A DNA stretch of 25,549 nt from Burkholderiales bacterium. Its GTDB lineage: Bacteria > Pseudomonadota > Gammaproteobacteria > Burkholderiales > Burkholderiaceae_C. Within the stretch, counting starts at the first letter, position 1. The number at the start of each line of letters is the position of its first letter. A model generated the notes under the pieces. It saw only the letters and a list, made by a program, of their open reading frames with translations, had not been told where the DNA came from and ran no database searches. The translations under genes and the position numbers were made by a program. The stretch covers positions 1 to 25,549 of the forward strand of contig CANBSV010000030.1 in assembly GCA_947372225.1 (NCBI GenBank), given 5' to 3'. Positions 15,771 through 22,475 of the stretch are shown one piece after another.

Positions 15771-17042
15771 TCACTGGTAGCCCTTGGGGAACGGATCCGG
15801 CTTGATCAGCTCGGGCGACTCGGCCACCACCTTGAAGGTGGCGTCGGCTTGGCCCTGGCCGATGCGCGCCCGGCTCCACAAGTGGTGGTTCTCATCGAGC
15901 TTGACGTAGCCCTCGGGCGCGGTCTTGAGTTCGATACCCGGCGAGGCCTTGACCACCGCGTCGACGTCGAAACTGCCGGCCTTTTCGACGGCGGCTTTCC
16001 ACAGCCACGGGCCGAGGTAGCCGGCCTGTGTCACGTCGCCGATCACCGAGCCGGCGCCGTACTTGGCCTTGAACGCGGCAACGAACTTCTTGTTGTTGTC
16101 GTTGTCGAGTGACTGGAAGTACTTCATCGACGAGTAGAAGCCGGCAAAGTTCTCGCCGCCCACGCCGGTCATTTCGTCTTCGGTCACAGACAGCGTCAGC
16201 AGGAACTGCTTGTCACCGGTGATGCCGGCAGCCTTGAGCTGCTTATAGAAGGCCACGTTGGAGCCACCGACCACGGCCGCGAAGATGCAGTCCGGCTTGG
16301 CCACCTTGATCTTGTTGATCAGCGAGTTGAAGTTGGTGTTGCCCAGCGGGTAGTACTCCTCGCCGACCACGCTGCCGAGCTTGCCCACCGTCTCGATGTG
16401 CTTGCGTGCGATCTTCATCGAGGTGCGCGGCCAGATGTAGTCCGAGCCGACCAAGAAGAAGGTCTTGGCTTTCTTCTCCTTGGCACCCCAGTCCAGGCCC
16501 CAGATGATCTGTTGCGTGGCTTCCTGCCCCGTGTAGAAAACGTTCTTGCTCTGCTCGAGGCCTTCGTAGAAGGTCGGGTAGTACAGCAGGCCGTTTTCCT
16601 TTTCGAACACTGGCAGCACGGCCTTGCGCGACGCCGAGGTCCAGCAGCCGAAGACGCACGCCACACGGTCATTGACCAGCAGCTTCTTGCTCTTTTCGGC
16701 GAAGGTGGGCCAATCGGATGCGCCGTCTTCCTTGATCACCTTGATCTTGCGACCCAGGATGCCGCCCATGGCGTTGATCTGGTCAATGGCGAGCTGCTCG
16801 GCCTGGATCGAGCCGGTCTCGGAAATGGCCATCGTGCCGGTGGCCGAGTGGAGCTGGCCGACCGTCACTTCGGTGTCGGTGATCGCCAGCTTGGTCGTGT
16901 TGACCTTGGCGGTGGGGAACTGCTCGGCTGCGGCCCAGGCGGGCACGCCGATCAGCGGCAGCGACGCGATGCCCTGAAGCAGGCGGCGGCGGTCTTTGGA
17001 AGGGTTGGCTTGGGGAAGGGAATCATCACGATCGTTGGACAT
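15771..17042 (-). CDS. urtA: ABC transporter substrate-binding protein UrtA/FmdD-type (copy 2, amide-linked)
   Basis: 423-residue periplasmic receptor of the second importer. ATG 17042 is chosen because GCAGGAG lies seven bases upstream and it opens a signal peptide. This has DRRRLLQG (17-24), a twin-arginine-like motif, then a hydrophobic stretch ending AWAAA near residue 39. The mature part carries VGQLHSATGTMAISETG, VACVFGCWTSASRKAVLPV, LLYYPTFYEGLEQSKNVFYTG and SDYIWPRTSMKIARKH, the pattern of the UrtA/FmdD/AmiC group. It differs at many positions from copy 1 (LYYPTFYEG against LFYPVQYEG), consistent with another ligand. Its position as first gene before urtB2-fmdB suggests amides. The frame remains open far upstream (to 19427), but this is antisense to the kinase gene. 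Confidence 0.93.
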   Translation of the reverse strand: MSNDRDDSLPQANPSKDRRRLLQGIASLPLIGVPAWAAAEQFPTAKVNTTKLAITDTEVTVGQLHSATGTMAISETGSIQAEQLAIDQINAMGGILGRKIKVIKEDGASDWPTFAEKSKKLLVNDRVACVFGCWTSASRKAVLPVFEKENGLLYYPTFYEGLEQSKNVFYTGQEATQQIIWGLDWGAKEKKAKTFFLVGSDYIWPRTSMKIARKHIETVGKLGSVVGEEYYPLGNTNFNSLINKIKVAKPDCIFAAVVGGSNVAFYKQLKAAGITGDKQFLLTLSVTEDEMTGVGGENFAGFYSSMKYFQSLDNDNNKKFVAAFKAKYGAGSVIGDVTQAGYLGPWLWKAAVEKAGSFDVDAVVKASPGIELKTAPEGYVKLDENHHLWSRARIGQGQADATFKVVAESPELIKPDPFPKGYQ

Positions 17043-17124
17043 GGAGGGGCTCCTGCGGTTGACTCGAAGGCGATGCGATTTGCCTTCGCTTGAGACGCAT
17101 GGTCGCGCTGCGACCGCCCTTTCT

Positions 17125-17143
17125 GAATACGTCAATTGACGTA
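17125..17143. promoter_or_regulatory. Second copy of the palindromic operator, in the urtA2/sensor-kinase divergent region
   Basis: GAATACGTC-AATT-GACGTA: the core TACGTC-N4-GACGTA (17128-17143) is a perfect 16-base palindrome, and the left flank GAA is shared with the copy at 7624-7645; the right flank differs (CGC for TTC). It is 84 bases from the urtA2 start and 107 from the kinase GTG. The rest of the 207-base gap (17043-17249) shows no convincing -35/-10. Confidence 0.7.
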
Positions 17144-17249
17144 CGCACCCATAGCGGGCGAGGTGCCAGCATTCAGAGGAACGTTTCTTGCGCAGTCTTG
17201 AGCGCGCATCCGCGCTGCGATTGCCGAACGCCCTCCCCCGACGCCCACC

Positions 17250-20200
17250 GTGACTGCTTCGACCGCCTCGACCCAGAAGATCTTTCGCATCCGGCGCGAG
17301 TACAACGCGTGGGTGGCCGACGAGTCGATGGAGGACTACGCGCTGCGTTACACGCCGCGCAGTTTTCGCAAGTGGTCGGAGTTCCGGGTCGCCAACACCG
17401 CGTTCGGTGCGGTGTCGTTCCTGGCGCTGGAGGCCATTGGCGGCGCCATCGCGCTGAACTACGGCTTCACCAACGCGCTGTGGGCGATCCTTGCTGTCGG
17501 GCTGATCACTTTCCTCACGGGTCTGCCCATCAGCTACTACGCGGCGCGCTACGGCGTGGACATGGACCTGCTCACGCGCGGGGCCGGCTTCGGCTACCTG
17601 GGCTCGACGATGACCTCGCTCATCTACGCGAGCTTCACGTTCATCTTCTTCGCCATCGAGGCGTCGATCATGGCGCTGGCGCTGCAGATGTTCCTCGACA
17701 TCCCGATCGTGTGGTGCTACCTCATCAGCGCGCTGGCGGTCATCCCGCTGGCGGTGCGCGGCATCACGCTGATCTCCAAGCTGCAGGCGTGGACGCAGCC
17801 GGTGTGGGCCGTGCTGTGTCTGCTGCCCTACCTGGCGATTTACTGGAAAGAACCGCAGCTGTTTGCCGATTTCACCGGTCTGACCGGCCGCACCTCGGGC
17901 AGCAGCGATTTCGACGCGCTCATGTTCGGTGCAGCGGCCACCGTGGCGTTCTCGCTGGTGGTGCAGATCGGCGAGCAGGTGGACTACCTGCGCTTTCTGC
18001 CCGAAAAGACGCCTGCCAACCGCGTGCGCTGGTGGGCCGCGGTGCTGATGGCCGGCCCGGGGTGGGTGATCCCGGGCATGCTCAAGATGATGGGCGGTGC
18101 GTTTCTCGCCTTCCTGGTGCTGCAGCACGAGCTGCCGGTGTCGCTGGCGGTCGAGCCCACGCAGATGTACCTCGCGGCCTACCGCTACGTCTTCAGCGAC
18201 CCGACGTGGGTGCTGGCCACCACCGTGTTCTTTGTGGTGGTGTCGCAGATCAAGATCAACGTGACCAATGCCTATGCCGGCTCGCTGGCGTGGTCGAATT
18301 TCTTCGCGCGCCTGACCCACAGTCACCCGGGGCGCGTGGTGTGGCTGGTGTTCAACGTGGTGATCGCCACGCTGCTGATGACGCTGGGCGTGTTCGAGGC
18401 GCTTGAAAAAGTCCTGGGGCTGTTCGGCAACGTGGCCATCGCCTGGGTGGGGGCGCTGGTGGCCGATCTGGTGATCAACAAGCCGCTGGGCCTGAGCCCC
18501 GCCGGCATCGAGTTCAAGCGCGCCCACCTGTACGACGTGAACCCGGTGGGGCTGCTGTCGATGCTGCTGGCCGCAGCGCTGTCGGTGGTGGCGTATGCCG
18601 GCGCGCTGGGGCCGGAAGCGCAGGCCTACGCGCCGTTCATCGCACTGGTCACCGCGATGCTGCTGTCGCCGCTGCTGGCCTGGGCCACGAAGGGCCGGCG
18701 CTACATCGCGCGCCAGCCACAGCCGGTGGGCGCGCCTGGCGACATGCTCAAGTGCATCGTGTGCGAGAACCGCTTCGAGACCGAGGACATGGCGCGATGC
18801 CCCGCCTACAGCGGCGCCATCTGCTCGCTGTGCTGCTCGCTCGAGTCGCGCTGCCACGACCGCTGCAAGGTGGGTTCGCGCGCCGCCGAACAAGCCGAAA
18901 ACCTGCTGACACGGCTGCTGCCTGCGGCGCTGTCGAGACGTGTGAACTTTCGGGTGGGCCACTATCTGGTGGTGGCGCTGTCGCTGCTCACGCTGCTGGC
19001 GATGGGCATGGCGGTGGTCTACACCCAGGAGTCCGGGCTCGCGGCGGTGACCGATCCCCAGACCTTGCTCACCGCTGCCTTCATCAAGGTGTTCGCCATG
19101 CTCGCGCTGGTCGTGGCCGTGTGCAGCTGGTGGGTGGTGCTGGGCAGCGAAAGCCGCCGCCTCGCGCAAGACGAATCGAACCGCCAGAACCAGCTCCTGC
19201 AGCGCGAGATCGAAGCCCACTCGCGCACGGGCGCGGCCCTGCAAGCGGCCAAGGACGCCGCCGAGTCGGCCAATCTCGCCAAGACACGCTACGTGGCCGG
19301 CATGACGCACGAGTTGCGCACGCCGCTCAACAGCATCCTGGGCTACGCGCAGATCCTGATGAAGGACGTGGCGCTCAACAGCGCGCCGCGCGAAGCCGTG
19401 CAGACCATCCAGCGCAGCGGCGAACACCTGCTCGCATTGATCGATGGCCTGCTCGATCTGGCGCGCATCGAGGCCGGCCGGCTGCAGCTTGAGTCAATGC
19501 CGCTGCACCTGCCCGACTTTCTCGACGAGCTGGTGCGCATGGTCAGCCCGCAGGCAGAAGCCAAGGGGCTGGCGTTCGTCTACACGCGCGAAGGCACGCT
19601 GCCCATCTGGGTCAAGGCCGATGCCAAGCGGCTGCGCCAGATCCTCATCAACCTGCTGGCCAACGCCGTGCGTTTCACCGACAGCGGCACGGTCACGCTG
19701 CACGTCGACTCACGCAAGCAGGTGGTTCGCTTCGACGTGATCGACACCGGCGTGGGCGTGTTGCCGCAAGACCGCGAGCGCATCTTCCTGCCCTTCGAGC
19801 GCGGGGCGGCCGGCCGGCGTCAGGGCGGCGAGCCGGGCACCGGGCTCGGCCTGACGATCACCGGACTGCTGTCATCCCTGATGGGCGGCGAGCTCACGAT
19901 GCCCAGCACCTCGAACCGGGGCAGCACCTTCAGCGTGAGGCTGTACCTGACCGAGATCGCCGACCCGGGGCCGCAGCAAGAAGTGCCGGGGCAGATCGTG
20001 GGCTACTTCGGCCCGAGGCGCACCTTGCTGGTGGTCGACGACCAGCCGGTGCAGCGGCAGATGCTCGCCGGCATGCTCATGCCGCTGGGCTTCGAGGTGC
20101 GCGAGGCGGCCAGCGGCGGCGAATGCCTGGCCAGTCTGCGCGAGGCCGTGCCCGACGCGATCCTGCTAGACATCACGATGGACGACATGGACGGATGGCA

Positions 20201-20639
20201 GGCGGCCTCGCAGTTGAGGGCGTCGGGATACACCGACGTGCCCATCATCATGGTCTCGGCCAACGTGTTCGAAAACCAGGTGCAGCGACTGCGTGCGTCC
20301 CAATGCCAGGCGTTCGTCGCCAAGCCGGTGCTGGAGTCGGAGTTGATCGCCGCGCTGCACCGCGCACTCGGACTCGAATGGCGCTCGGCCGGCTTGCAGG
20401 CCTTGCCGGTGCCCGATGCCGCACCGGCCGGGCCGATTGAGCTGCCCGACCGCGTGCGCACCGACTTGCTGCGGCTGGCGCGGGTGGGCCACGTGCGCGG
20501 GCTGCAGACCGCCCTTGACGGCATTGCCACGGCCGACCCGACGCTGGCTGCGGCGTGCACCCGGCTGCGCGGCCTCGTCAGCCGCTTCGAGATGGACCAG
20601 TTGCAAGCGCTGCTGCTTGACGAAACGGACACCGTATGA
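17250..20639 (+). CDS. NCS1-type permease fused to hybrid sensor histidine kinase
   Basis: 1129 residues. Residues about 20-485 form a multi-spanning NCS1 (cytosine/purine/hydantoin) permease-like domain, starting YNAWVADESMEDYALRYTP and SFLALEAIGGAI. Residues 502-539 carry eight cysteines (C502, 505, 517, 525, 528, 529, 535, 539). Two more membrane helices follow (about 571-591 and 609-631), then a probable coiled coil. HisKA has H687 in MTHELRTP. The ATPase domain has N801/N805, DTGVGV (832-837) and GTGLGL (863-868). A receiver has D930/D931, phospho-acceptor D974, S1003 and K1025, and a helical tail follows (1065-1125). The GTG at 17250 is the first possible start after an in-frame stop at 17199 and lacks a ribosome binding site. 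It is divergent from urtA2 and overlaps the response regulator by 4 bases. The design resembles the transporter-kinase CrbS (SLC5 type). It probably senses a small nitrogen compound; the ligand is unknown. Confidence 0.9.
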   Translation: MTASTASTQKIFRIRREYNAWVADESMEDYALRYTPRSFRKWSEFRVANTAFGAVSFLALEAIGGAIALNYGFTNALWAILAVGLITFLTGLPISYYAARYGVDMDLLTRGAGFGYLGSTMTSLIYASFTFIFFAIEASIMALALQMFLDIPIVWCYLISALAVIPLAVRGITLISKLQAWTQPVWAVLCLLPYLAIYWKEPQLFADFTGLTGRTSGSSDFDALMFGAAATVAFSLVVQIGEQVDYLRFLPEKTPANRVRWWAAVLMAGPGWVIPGMLKMMGGAFLAFLVLQHELPVSLAVEPTQMYLAAYRYVFSDPTWVLATTVFFVVVSQIKINVTNAYAGSLAWSNFFARLTHSHPGRVVWLVFNVVIATLLMTLGVFEALEKVLGLFGNVAIAWVGALVADLVINKPLGLSPAGIEFKRAHLYDVNPVGLLSMLLAAALSVVAYAGALGPEAQAYAPFIALVTAMLLSPLLAWATKGRRYIARQPQPVGAPGDMLKCIVCENRFETEDMARCPAYSGAICSLCCSLESRCHDRCKVGSRAAEQAENLLTRLLPAALSRRVNFRVGHYLVVALSLLTLLAMGMAVVYTQESGLAAVTDPQTLLTAAFIKVFAMLALVVAVCSWWVVLGSESRRLAQDESNRQNQLLQREIEAHSRTGAALQAAKDAAESANLAKTRYVAGMTHELRTPLNSILGYAQILMKDVALNSAPREAVQTIQRSGEHLLALIDGLLDLARIEAGRLQLESMPLHLPDFLDELVRMVSPQAEAKGLAFVYTREGTLPIWVKADAKRLRQILINLLANAVRFTDSGTVTLHVDSRKQVVRFDVIDTGVGVLPQDRERIFLPFERGAAGRRQGGEPGTGLGLTITGLLSSLMGGELTMPSTSNRGSTFSVRLYLTEIADPGPQQEVPGQIVGYFGPRRTLLVVDDQPVQRQMLAGMLMPLGFEVREAASGGECLASLREAVPDAILLDITMDDMDGWQAASQLRASGYTDVPIIMVSANVFENQVQRLRASQCQAFVAKPVLESELIAALHRALGLEWRSAGLQALPVPDAAPAGPIELPDRVRTDLLRLARVGHVRGLQTALDGIATADPTLAAACTRLRGLVSRFEMDQLQALLLDETDTV

Positions 20640-21535
20640 ATCTGTCACTGAACCCTCAATCCGACCGCCCGGTGGTGCTCGTCGTCGACGATGCGCCCAG
20701 CAGCCTTGGCGTGCTGTGCGACACGCTGGAAGGCGCGGGCTACACCGTGCTGGTGGCGTGCGACGGCGAGTCCGCGCTCGAGCGGCTTGAGCTGGTCACG
20801 CCCGATGCCATCTTGCTCGACGGCGTGATGCCGGGCCTTTCGGGCTTCGAGACGTGCCGACGCATCAAGATCACCCCGGCGTGGGCGCATGTGCCGGTGA
20901 TCTTCATGACCGGCTTGTCGGAAACCGCGCACGTGGTCGAGGGCTTTGCGTGCGGCGGCGTCGACTACGTCGTCAAGCCGCTGCGTGCGCAAGAGGTGCT
21001 CGCGCGGCTGCACACCCATGCACGCAATGCGCGCATCACCCGCATGGCGCGTGATGCGGTCGACGTGGCCGGACTGGGCGTGCTGTTCGTTGACGCCTTG
21101 GGCCGCATCGCCTGGCGCTCGCCTCAGGCCGCCGTGTGGCTCGAAGCCCTGGAAGACAGCAGCGGCGCCGGCCAGGTGCCGGCAGCCATCAAGGCGGCGC
21201 TCGACGTCGACAGCACCCAAGTCGTGCACACGCTCACCACGCCGGCGCTGTCGGTGCGCAACATGGGCATCGCGACCCTGGGCGAAACGATGCTGCTGCT
21301 AGAACTGCAAAGCGAGGGCAGCGTGGCGTCGTCGCGTCTGACCCACGCCGCGCTGACGCCGCGCGAGACCGAGGTGCTGTCGTGGCTGGCCAAGGGCAAG
21401 ACCAACCGCGACATCGCCGACATCCTGGGCATGAGCCCGCGCACCGTCAACAAGCACCTCGAGCACATCTTCGAAAAGCTCGGCGTCGAAACCCGTGCCG
21501 CCGCGGCCGCACTGGCCAGCGGGCACCTGGCGTGA
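20636..21535 (+). CDS. LuxR-family response regulator with central PAS-like region
   Basis: 299 residues. An N-terminal receiver (about 12-130) has DD at 18-19, phospho-acceptor D62 (ILLDGVMPG), T92 and K114 (VVKPL). The middle (about 140-225: GVLFVDALGRIAWRSPQAAVWL) looks PAS-like, which is unusual for a plain NarL-type regulator. The C-terminus (about 238-292) is a LuxR helix-turn-helix with LTPRETEVLSWLAKGKTNRDIA and MSPRTVNKHLEHIFEKLGV. Its ATG overlaps the kinase stop (ATGA), so it is surely the kinase's partner and is translationally coupled to it. Dimeric LuxR-type domains bind palindromes, so the two TACGTC-N4-GACGTA sites are candidate targets (inference). ureA begins 96 bases downstream. 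Confidence 0.92.
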   Translation: MNLSLNPQSDRPVVLVVDDAPSSLGVLCDTLEGAGYTVLVACDGESALERLELVTPDAILLDGVMPGLSGFETCRRIKITPAWAHVPVIFMTGLSETAHVVEGFACGGVDYVVKPLRAQEVLARLHTHARNARITRMARDAVDVAGLGVLFVDALGRIAWRSPQAAVWLEALEDSSGAGQVPAAIKAALDVDSTQVVHTLTTPALSVRNMGIATLGETMLLLELQSEGSVASSRLTHAALTPRETEVLSWLAKGKTNRDIADILGMSPRTVNKHLEHIFEKLGVETRAAAAALASGHLA

Positions 21536-21549
21536 GGCCGCAGCGCGGG

Positions 21550-21566
21550 TTGGCATCGGTCTTGTA
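21550..21566 (+). promoter_or_regulatory. Weak sigma-54-like sequence upstream of ureA
   Basis: TTGGCATCGGTCTTGTA keeps the -24 TTGGCA and the TTG of the -12 element at correct spacing, but has GT in place of the essential GC and differs at two further consensus positions. It is the best promoter-like sequence in the 96-base gap between the response regulator and ureA. Nitrogen control would make sense, but I rate it weak. Confidence 0.3.
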
Positions 21567-21631
21567 TGCACGAAGCGCCAGCCCGAAAGCTACGATCCTG
21601 ACCACCACTCCCTGATGCCTGCGAGCCCCCG

Positions 21632-21934
21632 ATGGAACTGACACCGCGCGAAAAGGACAAGCTGCTGATCTTCACCGCTGCGTTGCTGGCTGAACGACGC
21701 CTCGCACGCGGCCTGAAGCTCAACTACCCCGAGGCGGTGGCGCTCATCAGCGCGGCCATCATGGAAGGCGCCCGCGACGGCAAGACCGTGGCCGAGCTGA
21801 TGAGCGACGGCAAGCTGGTGCTCACACGCGCCGACGTCATGGACGGTGTGGCCGACATGATTCCCGAGATCCAGATGGAAGCGACCTTCCCCGACGGCAC
21901 CAAGCTGGTGACCGTCCATCAGCCGATTGCCTGA
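21632..21934 (+). CDS. ureA: Urease gamma subunit UreA
   Basis: 100-residue smallest structural subunit of the three-subunit bacterial urease (EC 3.5.1.5), which hydrolyses urea to ammonia and carbamate in the cytoplasm. Length and sequence match the family exactly: MELTPREKDKLLIFTAALLA at the start, then RGLKLNYPEAVALISA, EGARDGKTVAELM and an ending DGTKLVTVHQPI. The ATG is the natural start, although the ribosome binding site is poor (GCGAG). It is the first gene of a ureA-orf-B-C-E-F run on the plus strand. The usual upstream neighbour ureD is not here but at the other end of the window. Confidence 0.97.
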   Translation: MELTPREKDKLLIFTAALLAERRLARGLKLNYPEAVALISAAIMEGARDGKTVAELMSDGKLVLTRADVMDGVADMIPEIQMEATFPDGTKLVTVHQPIA

Positions 21935-21954
21935 CCCCCAACCGAGGACTCCCC

Positions 21955-22131
21955 ATGACCATCCTGATTCGATTGCTGAGCCTGACCCCGCTGCTGCTGC
22001 CGCTGGCCGCGAGCGCCCATGAGGGTCATGGCATGGAAGGCGTCTCGCACTGGCACGCCACCGACGCGTGGGGCCTGCTCGCGCTGGCGACGGGGCTGGC
22101 GGTCGCGCTGTGGCTGTCAGGTCGCAAGTGA
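21955..22131 (+). CDS. Small exported/membrane protein with histidine cluster between ureA and ureB
   Basis: 58 codons with ATG at 21955 and GAGG about 8 bases upstream, filling most of the ureA-ureB gap. Residues 1-21 look like a signal peptide (TILIRLLSLTPLLLPLAASA). Residues 22-34 (HEGHGMEGVSHWH) hold four histidines, which could bind metal. Residues 37-55 form one hydrophobic helix, followed by a short basic end (SGRK). The stop is 7 bases before the ureB ATG, and ureB's GAGG overlaps this stop, suggesting coupling. I recall small ORFs in this position in other Burkholderiales urease operons but know no function. A role in nickel supply at the membrane is a guess based only on the histidines and the setting. 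Confidence 0.75.
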   Translation: MTILIRLLSLTPLLLPLAASAHEGHGMEGVSHWHATDAWGLLALATGLAVALWLSGRK

Positions 22132-22138
22132 GGCGCTC

Positions 22139-22444
22139 ATGATCCCTGGCGAACTGCTCACCGACGGCTGCGACCACCCGATCAACGAGGGTCGGCGCAC
22201 GATCACCGCGGTGGTCGAAAACAGCGGCGACCGACCGATCCAGGTCGGCTCGCACTATCACTTTGCCGAGACCAACGGCGCGCTGCTGTTCGACCGCGAC
22301 GCGGCGCGCGGCATGCGGCTGAACATCGCCTCGGGCACTGCCGTGCGCTTCGAGCCCGGCCAGCAGCGCACGGTCGAACTGGTCGACTACGCCGGAGACC
22401 GCCAGGTGGTGGGCTTTCGCGGCCTGGTCATGGGCGCGCTCTGA
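22139..22444 (+). CDS. ureB: Urease beta subunit UreB
   Basis: 101-residue beta subunit of urease. MIPGELLTDG at the start, NSGDRPIQVGSHYHFAETN, the FDRDAARGMRLNIASGTAVRFEPG block and the tail VVGFRGLVMG are all diagnostic. The start at 22139 gives the standard length. The frame is open upstream to 22019, but that part is another frame of the small ORF and not UreB. GAGG lies within the preceding stop region. It assembles with UreA and UreC into the trimer of heterotrimers. It is 31 bases upstream of ureC. Confidence 0.97.
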   Translation: MIPGELLTDGCDHPINEGRRTITAVVENSGDRPIQVGSHYHFAETNGALLFDRDAARGMRLNIASGTAVRFEPGQQRTVELVDYAGDRQVVGFRGLVMGAL

Positions 22445-22475
22445 GCGCTTTGCGACAACCCACTTCAGGACACCC

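Noticed and set aside
17154..17169. CTGGCAC with GC 10 bases after GG on the minus strand upstream of urtA2
   Set aside because: The -24 box is perfect but the -12 box is CCGCT rather than TTGCA, and the start would fall inside the palindrome.
17178..17191. GG-N10-GC on the plus strand upstream of the sensor kinase, a possible sigma-54 promoter
   Set aside because: Spacing is right, but the -24 box (GAGGAACG) fits poorly and such pairs are frequent in this GC-rich sequence.
15771..19427. A 1218-codon open frame on the minus strand running far beyond UrtA2
   Set aside because: The upstream two thirds are antisense to the permease-kinase gene, low in complexity and rich in H, R, Q and D as expected of GC-rich antisense frames. 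UrtA2 starts at 17042 with a good ribosome binding site and signal peptide.
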